Below, piece after piece: positions 45,273-54,129 of a DNA stretch of 54,129 nt. Source of the stretch: Gnetum montanum (Eukaryota > Streptophyta > Gnetopsida > Gnetales > Gnetaceae); contig MNCI01029109.1 of NCBI GenBank assembly GCA_015680685.1, forward strand, positions 61,450 through 115,578, read 5' to 3'. A model generated the notes under the pieces. It worked only from the letters and a program-made list of their open reading frames with translations. It made no database searches and was not told where the DNA came from. Positions within the stretch are counted from its first letter, which is position 1, and each line of letters opens with the position of its first letter. Position numbers and translations under genes: made by a program.

Positions 45273-48045
45273 ATGGCCCCTAAACGTGGACAACAAGAAG
45301 GATCCTCTCAAGGTGTGTCCAAGCGACCCAGGAGAGGTAGTGGACAAGTGTCTCCTGAACAATGTGTAGAGCAGGAGGCATAATCGTTTAGCATCCATCA
45401 AGAGATTCCTGCTATTGCATAGTTGGGACAGGTAGGAGGAGCTGTTGAAGCACCTAGACAGGGACAATAACTCATGTTGTCCCTAGAGTGTGTTCAGGCT
45501 ATCCGAGAAAAGTCCACATCAGCAGCTGTGATCGTGGAATTAAATTTTAAACCTTTCATGGAATTCGCTCTTGAGACTATTAGGGACCAACTCAAAGGAT
45601 CCCCATTTTGGCCCGTCCTCTCTAAAAGTGGTGCCTGGTACTTAGAAGAAATATATTAATTTTGGCATAATAAAGAAGAAGGCACCACAGTTGACATTTG
45701 TGATGTGTCTAGAGACTTTTCCGACAAGGCCATCTCAGAAGTGTTGAACCTTCTAAATACAAGGCCAAAAGTTGCCCCACCTATCCACTCACTCCAATGC
45801 TGATGCATGAAGAGTCTGGTTGGATAGGGCATACAGTAAAGAAGACAAGACATATGGAGAGTTGACGTTGGAAGAAAGGATATACTTCAAGATTGGTATT
45901 TATCACATCTTCCCCATAAGAGGATTAAATAGAATTTCAACATATGTGACAAGAGGAAGTGTGATATTGATGGGAAAGGTTAATGCTAACCTTCTTCACC
46001 TATATCTCATGGAGATGTTGAGGCGGTTTGAAGAATGCAAGACAAGGAAGTTTGTGTTGCCCTTCCGTTGTCTCATTAGGAAGTTGTGCAAATGTGCTGG
46101 TATGTTGGGGGTACACCAATGACATTGTTAGAAGAGCCCAAAATGCTTCATTCACCGAACTACTAAAGCCACTAGCCCAAAGGAAGAGTGCTGGTGAGAC
46201 ATTGGAGCCAGAGCAAGAATAGATGGTGGGGCCCACTACAACTCAAAGTAAAGGGCCTAGCCAACTCCCAAGCATAGGGCTCAGTCAACAACAAGTAGGG
46301 ACCAACACGAGCCAGCAAGATCAACTACCACCACACTGCAGGATTATAGACCGTCAATGAGCCATCTTAGGGCCATAGTTGAGACAGTCAGTTGGGGAAG
46401 TCATGATGATGCTAATTTCTTCCATGTCATCGACGACACCATACGGCCCATAGTTTCTATTGATCATGCATAGGGTAAGGTGTCCATACAAATAGGAGGA
46501 GGGGAGACCCATTGGTCACAATAGATTTTAGGAAACGTTGCATCTTTCTAGGTGCAATTGGAAACAAGTGAAGGGGCCATAGTGGTGGTCATGTAGCACC
46601 AAGATGCAGCAAGAGCCGTAGAAGTGGTCATGGACCACATCAAAGAATCTTTCAATGTTCCTGTTGTGCCACCAACAGATTTCACAGGAGCACAAGATGC
46701 TCAAACTTTGGTAGATCCCTCAATGACTCTTGCGGAGAATGAGAATGTCCTTGATCGATTGCTGCAAATAGGACAAGTAATGACGTCCTTGTTCGACATC
46801 TCGCAAGACATCACGACAATGTAATTAGACCTCATCTCCACCAAAGAAAATTTGGTCATGGAAGAGACTAGGGCCAAGCATGCAGAAGTGGAGTTGGTAG
46901 GACTCCAAGAAAGGCTCATTACCCTACAAGCTGCACAGTGGGACCCATCTTAGTTTGTTCCTGCATACCAGCTAGACACTTTCAGGACATAGCAACTTAA
47001 TAAACTATTGGTGGACAATAGAAGAGTGGTGGAGGAGAAGGAAAAGGTCAACTGGGATGCCTCCAAGGCATAAGTGCAAACCTACACACACGCTAAGGCA
47101 CTCAGGACCTTACAAGAAGAGAATAAATAACTTGCTGCTGAAAATTTCAGTTTACCATTATGGAGAAACAGAAGAATGTTCTCGAGGAAAAATTTCAGTA
47201 ATTGGTCAGGGTCAACCAAGACATGAACCATTTGGCCAAAGAGAATCGAACCCTCTTAATGGAGGAGTTATGCAAAATTCGTCAGAAGACGACCATTGAA
47301 ATAAGTGCATGGAAAAATGAGGCCAAGCGACATGAGAAGTTAAAGGAGCATTTCAGAGACCATGTGGGGATGTACAAGAAAATCATAGAAAAGGAGATCC
47401 ATATGGCCAAGGCCCACATCAACACCTTTAGTGCTTAACACACTAATTGGCGAGTCATATTGGACACATGCATTTGTCCACCAAATAGAACTTAAATGCC
47501 GGGACCTACAGATTCAAGATCTCATAGAGTACATGGGATTGGAAAACCTATGGTATGCCAATCTAGCCATGTTGATAGCAGGATGTTTGAGAATAGAGCT
47601 TGTAAAGCAGGTAGCTACGACTTATGATAAATATGAAGTAGAATTTGCGGAGCATAAGAAAACATTGCATAGGCTAGAAGTTGAAAATTATGAACTAGAG
47701 GTGGTTAAGGCTAGCTACCAAGGATAGAAAGATGTCACAGTGGACTTGGCTTGAGGGTTTACAGATTTCTAAGAGTACAGGGACAAATCTAGATCCTACG
47801 AGGAGGAACAATGGTTGTTTGCGGCCTGGTACATCAAAGAAAATAAGATGTTCCCGCAACTACCATGTCCATGGGAGATGTTAACTCTATCAAACATTGG
47901 AGCATTAGCATGAATGGCATAGGATCCCTGAACTGAAGGAGAAAAGATCCAGGAACTATTGCAGAGCCATCAAATTCCAAAACCTGGAGCACAAGACAAG
48001 GGGAAGCATCCCATGGAGGAACCATTGCCACCAGGAACCACATGA
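45273..48045 (+). pseudogene. Element C additional ORF (aORF), sense strand
   Basis: Starts at ATG 45273 with MAPKRGQQEGSSQGVSKRPR; KRPRRGSG looks like a nuclear localisation signal. A globular part follows: FMEFALETIRDQLKGSPFW, then EERIYFKIGIYHIFPIRGLN, RISTYVTRGSVILM and KFVLPFRCLIRKLCK near 46030-46090. A second block at 46609-46824 and a long Glu/Lys/Gln-rich coiled-coil-like tail to about 48045 complete it. It has many stops and a few frame changes. It matches the D remnant throughout. It resembles aORF proteins of plant Ty3/gypsy elements ('putative plant transposon protein' type), whose role is unknown. It lies between the internal promoter-like block and the 3' LTR. Confidence 0.7.
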
Positions 48046-48207
48046 GTTCCACAAAATTTTGTAATTTTGTATTTTTTGTGTGTGTCTGTTTTAATTTTGT
48101 TCTATTCAATTCTCCAATATGACATGAATAAATCCCTAGTTAGTCAATAATCCCATACCTCTCCACTATGTAATCAATGGAGCTTATTCTCATTTTTTTC
48201 AACTCAA

Positions 48208-48236
48208 GGATGAGTTTTCATTTAGTTGTGGGGGTA
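48208..48236 (+). other. Element C polypurine tract and pre-LTR block
   Basis: GGATGAGTTTTCATTTAG followed by TTGTGGGGGTA directly precedes the 3' LTR. The same block occurs in D and B. Confidence 0.8.
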
Positions 48237-49074
48237 TGATGAATCGTGATTCATTAGGCTATGATATTGGACTCGCGATATCATGGCCTAGCTAGCGATA
48301 TTGGATGCATGATATCGTGACTCTTGTGCGGGCCTATAAATACACATGTAGGCGCAAGGAGTGGGGAGTTAGTTTTTAGAATCAGTTTGTAGTTCATTTT
48401 AGAAGTTAGCTTTCATTTTAGTTCTTCTCAACCCTTTTCCCCCAGTGCATGCCCGCAATGTGATGATTGTAATTTTACGACACCTTTATTTGAGTGTGAC
48501 ATACTTGAACATGCACATCATCGAAAATAAAGATCGAGATTACTTCATCATTGCAGCATTCACTTAGTTTAATTATTTAATTGTTATTGTTATTTATTGC
48601 TTTCGTAGTTAATATCTCTTCACCCTAAACTCCTTAAACGTGAAATAAGTATGACTTAATCATGAGCATTCAAGTGTGACTACTTGGTATCCTAGTAGCA
48701 TACCTAGGACATGCGCTTGATAGTCCCAAGAGTAGTCATACATGAGGTTCAAGATGTGTATGGATGATTAAGGGACAGATGCTCATCGCACTTAGGCTAG
48801 CTTAGACTCTCTCTCCCTTTTTCTCCTAGCTTAATTAAAGTTATTTTCTATTGCCTCTAGGAGTAGTACTAGTTTAGGACTGCATCATACACCTCACTCT
48901 AGACTAAACCATACATGACAAAGAAAATACTAGTCCAGGTGGGAAGATAGCAAACTACGATCAATGAGCAACTATCTAGATACCACAACTAGCCCGTTTG
49001 TAGAGTTCGACTGGATCATGCGTGAAACACTCGTATTCGTATGGTTGAGTGTAGGGGTACCTCGTCACTCATCA
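48237..49074 (+). repeat. Element C 3' LTR
   Basis: An 838-bp copy of 40515-41366, with the same GATATC boxes and TATA (about 48334). Beyond 49074 the B 5' LTR resumes on the other strand. Confidence 0.9.
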
Positions 49075-49867
49075 ACATGCGATCTAGTTGAATTCTGCAG
49101 ACTATAATTACTAAGTATGCTAGAGCTAAACAGTATGTGCATATTGTCTATCCGTTGTCTTTCTAGTCCCACTTGTGAAATGCAATTGTATGGTTAAGTG
49201 TGACCAAGGCGTAAGATTTTTATTATTTTTTGTTTTATCAAATTACTCGCCTAGAACAAGAATAATAATAAGAGTGATTAAATGTGAAGTAAACTATGGT
49301 CTAATCTAGCCTAACACAAGCAACTGTTCCCACTTCCTAGATATATCCTGAACTTTGTGTAAACACTACTAGGTTGCCAAACGCTAACTGTTTATGAACT
49401 ACCTAGTGGCACATGTATGTTCGAAGGGGTTGTGCTTGTGTATCTTAATGAGTTGCTCGATTAATCAAAATTAATTACTGCATAAATAATATTTATGTAA
49501 ATTGCATGAAATATAAATGCATAGAAATTCTCAAGTGTTGCAAGGAATGAATCAAAGAGTTCATCTTTATTGCCAACACAATGGTGTGTTTAGGTACATC
49601 AATGCTTGAATAAAGATTTGTTCATACTTAGACCTCCTACTGCAGGCATTTGGAAAATATTCTAACTTTCAAATGGACAAACTGTAAGAGTTTCGCTACT
49701 TGACTATCAAAAACTTACCCCCAATTGTGCGCCTGGGCACTATATTTATAGACCTGGGAGTAACCTTGTGATATCGCATCTTGGGCCACAATATTGCGTA
49801 CCTAATATTGTGTACCTGATATCGCAGCCACCTCGATATCGGAGCATTGAAAAAACATGATTTATCA
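49075..49867 (-). repeat. Element B 5' LTR, piece 2
   Basis: The remaining 793 bp of B's 5' LTR, matching 13160-13962, including the TATTTATAG box near 49746 and GATATC boxes at 49770-49845. It ends TTTATCA, followed by the target duplication CTTAT. Confidence 0.88.
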
Positions 49868-49872
49868 CTTAT

Positions 49873-52280
49873 TCATGTTCATCTTTTGTTTATCTATTAC
49901 TTAAGAATTCAATGTAATTTAATGTTTAATGATTTAACTTATCATGAATTTCCATTTCTCTCACTTTTGTTAGTACTTGAACTTGTAATAATCACTCAAC
50001 AATAATAAAAAAGATAGCTAATATGCACTTATTAATGGTAATTTGGCTCTCAGTAGAAGTGAATGATAGAAATGGATTCATATAGCCAATCTCATGTGAT
50101 TGGATAAGGTTTAAATGATGATGATGTTTTTAACACTTCATGTTAGTTTTTAACTTGTCAGTTAACTAAATATTAAACATAATAATGTGTTAAATCAACA
50201 TATCATTTGAAATTAAACATGTGACTTGCAACTTAGAAGTCACATGCTCTAACTAATCAAGCAATGACCAACTAATAAAGATAGGCTTTCATAGGATCAA
50301 TGAAATCTTTCTTATGTATCTTGTAACAATGGGATAATAGCCTAACGATAAGGCTTTTGATGTAGAATCTCTATGTTATGGGCTCAATTTTAGTGGGTCA
50401 CATTAAGTTATAAAGTTTTATTCAAGTTCTACAAAAGTTTCTTGTTGGCTATATTCAAGTTTTATGAAACTTATTGGCTATATACCCAAGGGGTACATAT
50501 AGTCATTTAGGTCAATTTTAGGGAGTAGCATTGAGTTATAAAGTTGTATTTAATGATGAGTCATCTAGTGGCATTTTGTATGTCAATTGTAAGCCCTAAA
50601 CTTGGGAAGTATTTTACATCTTGTATTTGTGGTTTTCATGTGCATAGTTGAGGTTTCTACCTCCCTGGTTTACATCCATGCCTCCCATATCACACTTCTA
50701 GGTTTGATGCATGTTTTGGGCTTCCTAAGGTGTTTTTGGCTTCGTTTGAGAACCTTAGGGACCTTCCAACATGTTCCTTGGTATTTTGTCTTTATTCCAT
50801 CTCTAATGAGTTGCCCATTAAAGGGAAGTGATGACAAAGATTTGGTAAGCCAAAAACAAATTTCAAGACTCTAGAAAACAATAAGTGATAAAAAAGACTC
50901 GGTCAACTAAAAATAACCATGTGAATGGTTACCTTATCTAAAAGCAAAACTTTTAAAAACAACATGAGTGATGATAAAGCTTTGGTAAGCCAAAAACAAC
51001 TTTCAAGACTCTAGAAAACAACATGAGCGATAAAAAAGACTTAGTGACCTAAAAATAACCATTCGAATGAGGTTGTACATCATTATCATTTTGGTAACTT
51101 TATCCCATCTATTATGGCATACGACCCTTTAAAATAAGTTTAAAATAAGTAAATGATTTGATGATAATTTATTATGATTGATTATGTACCTAGCACAAGT
51201 CCATGATAGGGTTACATCAAACTCAAATTTAATAAACATTATCCTCTAAATTTAATCCAAAATTACATGGGTGGATAACATTTACAAGTGCCGGTGTGAA
51301 CGCCTTTAATGTTGATATGAACATTTGTGCTGCTTGATGTGGATAGCTACGGACAAGAAAAATCAGCGATGTGAGATTTCTTGTTTTCTTCTAAGTTAGC
51401 GACAACGTAATAAGGAGGGTTGTTGGACCCTATCAAAGTCAATTCTGTTGACTTACCACTGAAAAGACATTTTCAGCGTAACAAAACGTAGTCTAAATTT
51501 CTTACCTGTAATTATTCTACTCCAACATAATCAACGAACCAATTGAAAAATGATGCATCGTAATATCTCAGTGAGTTGTGTCTGTCCTCCCATTTTTGCG
51601 TTGCATACGAATATTGCCACGAATAGTTTCAGAAACTTCAACGTGAAAATGGAGTTGATGGAGAAACCTCTGAATAATCTTTGTTGCTTTCGCGTCACAT
51701 TCATTCCAGCGCGGTACTATAAAAGAATTCTATAGAAAACCTTATGTAAAAGAAATTCTAAAACGGCTTTTCGTTTTCAGATCAAGACACATTCAAAGGA
51801 CAGTAAACATGAATAATTCGGTTTCAGTTTCATTACCCAAATTGACTGCCTTCGCTCATTGCTTGAAATCATTCTTTTAAAAAAAATAATAAAAAAATGA
51901 ACTGTGACCTCAACTGAATGCGGGAACCCTTGCAAAAATCAAAATCAGGCTCAAATTCTCTGGACATGGGAAGCTTTTCGTTTTCAGAAACAGTGTACCT
52001 CTCTTTTTCTGGCTGTGCTGGCTGATGGCGCCGTTTGGGGAGGGACGTAAAAATTTTGAATTTCAAATTGCAGCATGCAAGGATCGAAACGGCAAAAGGA
52101 ATGCATCAACTGGGGATATTCAGACAATGCTCTTGAACATGAATGGCTCAGGCACCCTCATCCATATGGGCTGTTTTGTGTACACTAATCCGAGGAATTT
52201 TCAACGCAAGTCTCGCATGTGCATAGAAGAATGATTGCCGAAGACTGGGTCTTCTCTCTTTCCTTGCTACCTAGACCTTT
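49873..52280. repeat. Low-copy-looking sequence with a 140-bp tandem duplication; no gene seen
   Basis: AT-rich sequence with no supported protein. A direct duplication of about 140 bp (50827-50966 and 50967-51072, the second copy shorter) is marked by TTTGGTAAGCCAAAAACAA and TTTCAAGACTCTAGAAAACA in both. A looser repeat (CAATTTTAG...GAGTTATAAAGTT) occurs at 50390-50432 and 50513-50552. An open frame at 50602-50874 has no recognisable motif. Confidence 0.6.
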
Positions 52281-52284
52281 TCTT

Positions 52285-52305
52285 TTTCAGTTTATAAAAT
52301 GTATA
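52285..52305 (+). promoter_or_regulatory. Candidate TATA region of the RLK-like remnant
   Basis: TTTATAAAATGTATATG lies about 30 bp before the ATG at 52325. It fits a core promoter, though with a very short leader. Confidence 0.3.
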
Positions 52306-52324
52306 TGATTCTTCTTTCGTTTCC

Positions 52325-53030
52325 ATGGCAATGAAGCTCTCTATCTGTATTTTGGCTCTTTTCTTCCTGCGAGCTGAGGCAGCTGCAGTAACCAGCTCTT
52401 CCGAAAGTACCTTTACTTCCTTGAGTTCCTCTGAATGAATTTTCCGTTTTTTCAGTAACCATAGTTTCTGAAAATATCTTTACTTGCTCGAGATTCTATG
52501 TGAACGATTTGTGTTCTTGCTGCTTGAACCTCTCATACTCTATGTAAATTAGCAAGTTAGAGTGAAAGTTTTGTCTTCCACTTTTTAAACCACAATCATA
52601 GAATCATATTTAGTCCCTCCAGAATTCGTTTGAGTTTTCTTTTTTGCCCCCTGAAAATCAGAGAATTAGGCTCCGTCTACTAACGTCAGCCAAACTTTTT
52701 TTAAGATAATATGTGAAAAGGTGGATTCAGTACTGGATAACGTGTGAATCTGTTTGAATGATTTGCAGCAAATGCATTCAGGGCACTGGGAACGAAGTGG
52801 GACATAAATTCACAAGCGGGATGGAAGCCGTTGCAAATTCTTCTGAGCCCTTTAATCCTGGCATCATATGCAACTGCTCATTTGACAGAGGCAATACTTG
52901 CCATATCATTGTTGAGGCGTAAATTTTGGACACGCCAACACGTATGAAAACTTGTTTTAGGAGACTATTGCTTAAGGCGCCTCCCATATGGGTACGAAAC
53001 GGGAATAGTCTCTCAGCTGGAAAGAGTTAT
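52325..53030 (+). pseudogene. LRR receptor-kinase ectodomain remnant (first exons only)
   Basis: From ATG 52325 a signal peptide is encoded (MAMKLSICILALFFLRAEA), then a splice donor (GCA|GTAACC, 52391). A likely acceptor is TTTGCAG at 52761-52767. The next exon gives AFRALGTKWDINSQAGW. After a frame change it gives FNPGIICNCSFDRGNTCHI (about 52850-52905), then stops. This order (ALxxxxxKWDI, NPxIxCxCSF, TCHI) is that of the N-terminal cap of plant LRR-VIII-2 receptor kinases with malectin domain. No LRRs, malectin or kinase follow. The frame shift, phase mismatch and early stop show a pseudogene fragment. The donor region is also duplicated 67 bp downstream (52386 and 52453, CAGTAACC). Confidence 0.5.
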
Positions 53031-53039
53031 GTGACAAAA

Positions 53040-54129
53040 CAATAATAATAATATTTTAAACACAATATTGAAATTTAAATTTAATTTTAGGAGTGTTCTA
53101 TTATGTTTTGAAAATCATATAAAAATCAAAATTGAACATTTGTGTAGTTTTTGAGTAAAATAAATAACATAAAACAAAAATTCAAATTAAAATTAAAATT
53201 TATCTCGTGCTCTAAGCAGAAGGAAGATTCAGCCACCGGTCTCCACAGGGTGGATGTCCCAGAAGAGGCCCCTGATGGCTGCCCAGTGTTGCATCGTCGT
53301 TGTTGGTCGTTGGTCTCTGCTGCATGGGTAGAAAAGAAAAAAAAAAAGAAAAGAAAGCGTGTCTGTTTTTGTTTGAGAAAATAGAAAACTGTTGTTCAGC
53401 AATTGCTACTGCAGAGTATGCACACTGTCATTTGCAATTTGCCTACGATTGCTGTTCCGTTGTGCATTTTACGCTCCTGTCGTGTTCAACCGCTTGCCGA
53501 CAAAAGAGAGAAGACTGCCAAAGACCCCAGCGTCCAGAGAGAGGGCCACCGTTTGCAGCTCGCAGCAACAAGAGGCTAAAAGATGGGTTGCATGTGGCCA
53601 GAGAAAACAGAAGAACAAAATAAAACAACGGCTGCTGATGGACATGCACTACGAGTCGCTACACGTTTCAAAAAGAAAGATTGGCCACTAGACCTTGTTG
53701 CCAATTCCCTCCTCTGCTATTTCTTGCTGCCCCTCTCTTTATAGCGACCCTGTGGGAGAAAACCTAACCCTAAACTGTTTGTTTCTGTTAATTGCCGTCA
53801 ACCGCCAACTGCCTTTGCCATGCCAAATGCTACATGGGAAAACTGCCACCACCTATATTTGACATTTGAAACGATGTGAAATGCATAGAATAACAACTTT
53901 TGGTATAGAAAATCGATGACACTTGTTACTAGTAATAAGGATAAGCACAAAAATGTCACCATGTAAATTCAAATACTATATGAACTTAGAAGCATCTCAA
54001 TAGAGGTTTACACATCAAGTTGTAATTCTAGGGAACATTACCTCTACAACTCTATATCTAACCTTGCAACTAATTTAAAGTGCAATTGTTATGTTATTAC
54101 TGTTGGTCAAGGCCCTATGCCTAGCATGG
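53040..54129. other. Right flank; possible promoter near 53738-53774, no gene seen
   Basis: Several overlapping frames at 53150-53690 lack motifs and contradict each other. TTTATAG (53738-53744) followed by a telo-box AACCCTAAA (53766-53774) resembles plant promoters of translation-related genes, but only a 19-codon frame follows. The stretch 53340-53365 is A/G-rich. Confidence 0.35.

Larger units (their letters stand above)
40515..49074 (+). mobile_element. Element C: gag plus additional-ORF element without pol
   Basis: An 8.56-kb plus-strand element in B's 5' LTR. It has LTRs 40515-41366 and 48237-49074, a tRNA-Asp-type primer site, gag, then no protease, RT, RNase H or integrase. A spacer homologous to B's post-integrase spacer is followed by a promoter-like block, a G-rich tract and a degenerate aORF, then the polypurine tract. 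The flanks CATGTG (40509-40514) and CATGCG (49076-49081) are a probable target duplication with one change. It likely depended on enzymes from relatives such as B. Alternatively pol was deleted from this one copy. Confidence 0.8.
13103..49867 (-). mobile_element. Element B: Ty3/gypsy LTR retrotransposon, host of two nested insertions
   Basis: The outer element, read on the minus strand. Its LTRs are 13103-13962 (3') and 40459-40514 plus 49075-49867 (5', split by C). Perfect 5-bp target duplications CTTAT flank it at 13098-13102 and 49868-49872. Without inserts A and C it is about 10 kb. In minus-strand order it has a tRNA-Asp-type primer site, gag, protease, reverse transcriptase, RNase H, integrase, a 2-kb spacer and the polypurine tract. 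All coding is riddled with stops. A interrupts it inside the reverse transcriptase tail: the codons for a conserved VLGHCISKAG stretch resume in frame when A and one GCCCC copy are removed. Lineage within Ty3/gypsy was not assigned with certainty. Confidence 0.85.

Noticed and set aside
52025-52234. 69-codon frame upstream of the RLK-like remnant
   Set aside because: No family resemblance or splice partner could be seen; it may be promoter or leader sequence.
53150-53623. Several overlapping frames near the right end
   Set aside because: They contradict one another, include a Lys-rich run from an A/G tract, and show no domain.
53766-53774. Telomere repeat
   Set aside because: Only a single AACCCTAAA unit occurs; at most a telo-box promoter element.
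1-54129. tRNA or rRNA genes
   Set aside because: Only the 15-18-base tRNA complements at primer-binding sites were found; no cloverleaf-length match was recognised.

Overview
This window is nuclear DNA from a seed plant with a large, repeat-rich genome. Nearly everything from 1 to 49867 is Ty3/gypsy LTR retrotransposon sequence, nested several layers deep. Long LTRs with TG...CA ends, tRNA primer-binding sites, polypurine tracts, YVDD reverse transcriptase, RNase H and integrase motifs and 5-bp target duplications show this. No ordinary single-copy host gene is intact. The species cannot be fixed from the sequence; a gymnosperm is possible but unproven.

Layout. Positions 1-8.6 kb hold a pile of broken elements, called F, D, E, G and H here. 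8.6-13.1 kb is LTR-free sequence with microsatellites, a minisatellite and an assembly gap (10379-11223). Element B (13103-49867, minus strand, target duplication CTTAT) is about 10 kb without its inserts. It is split by element A (18061-36236, minus strand, target duplication GCCCC), inserted in its reverse transcriptase region. Element C (40515-49074, plus strand) sits inside B's 5' LTR. 49868-54129 is low-copy-looking sequence with a degraded fragment of an LRR receptor-kinase ectodomain gene near 52.3-53.0 kb.

Element A is the centrepiece: 18.2 kb, dual RNase H (Tat/Ogre-like), tRNA-Asn-type primer site. Gag-protease (34291-30155) and RT-RNaseH-aRNaseH-integrase (24380-20835) are each one frame broken only by nonsense codons. 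Between them, on the opposite strand, is an eight-exon gene (25040-29472) with its own TATA box, GT-AG introns and poly(A) signal. Its joined frame is 1076 codons with four in-frame stops. The N-terminal part resembles an FCP1/NIF (HAD-type) phosphatase domain whose catalytic aspartates are replaced. The rest resembles retrotransposon additional-ORF proteins and ends in coiled coil. Introns survive inside a retroelement because the gene is antisense to the element RNA.

Two families of short repeats punctuate A. One, with core TTTAAnGnCAT or its variants, lies at the junctions between coding modules. The other, built on AGCGTA or the palindrome GCGTATACGC, fills the LTRs, the 5' leader, and the leader plus first intron of the antisense gene.

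Elements B, C, D, F and H share about 850-890 bp LTRs with repeated GATATC boxes next to the TATA box, and, where the site is visible (not D), tRNA-Asp-type primer sites. C has gag but no protease or pol. Instead it has a promoter-like block, a G-rich tract and a sense-strand additional ORF, whose relative is also found in D.
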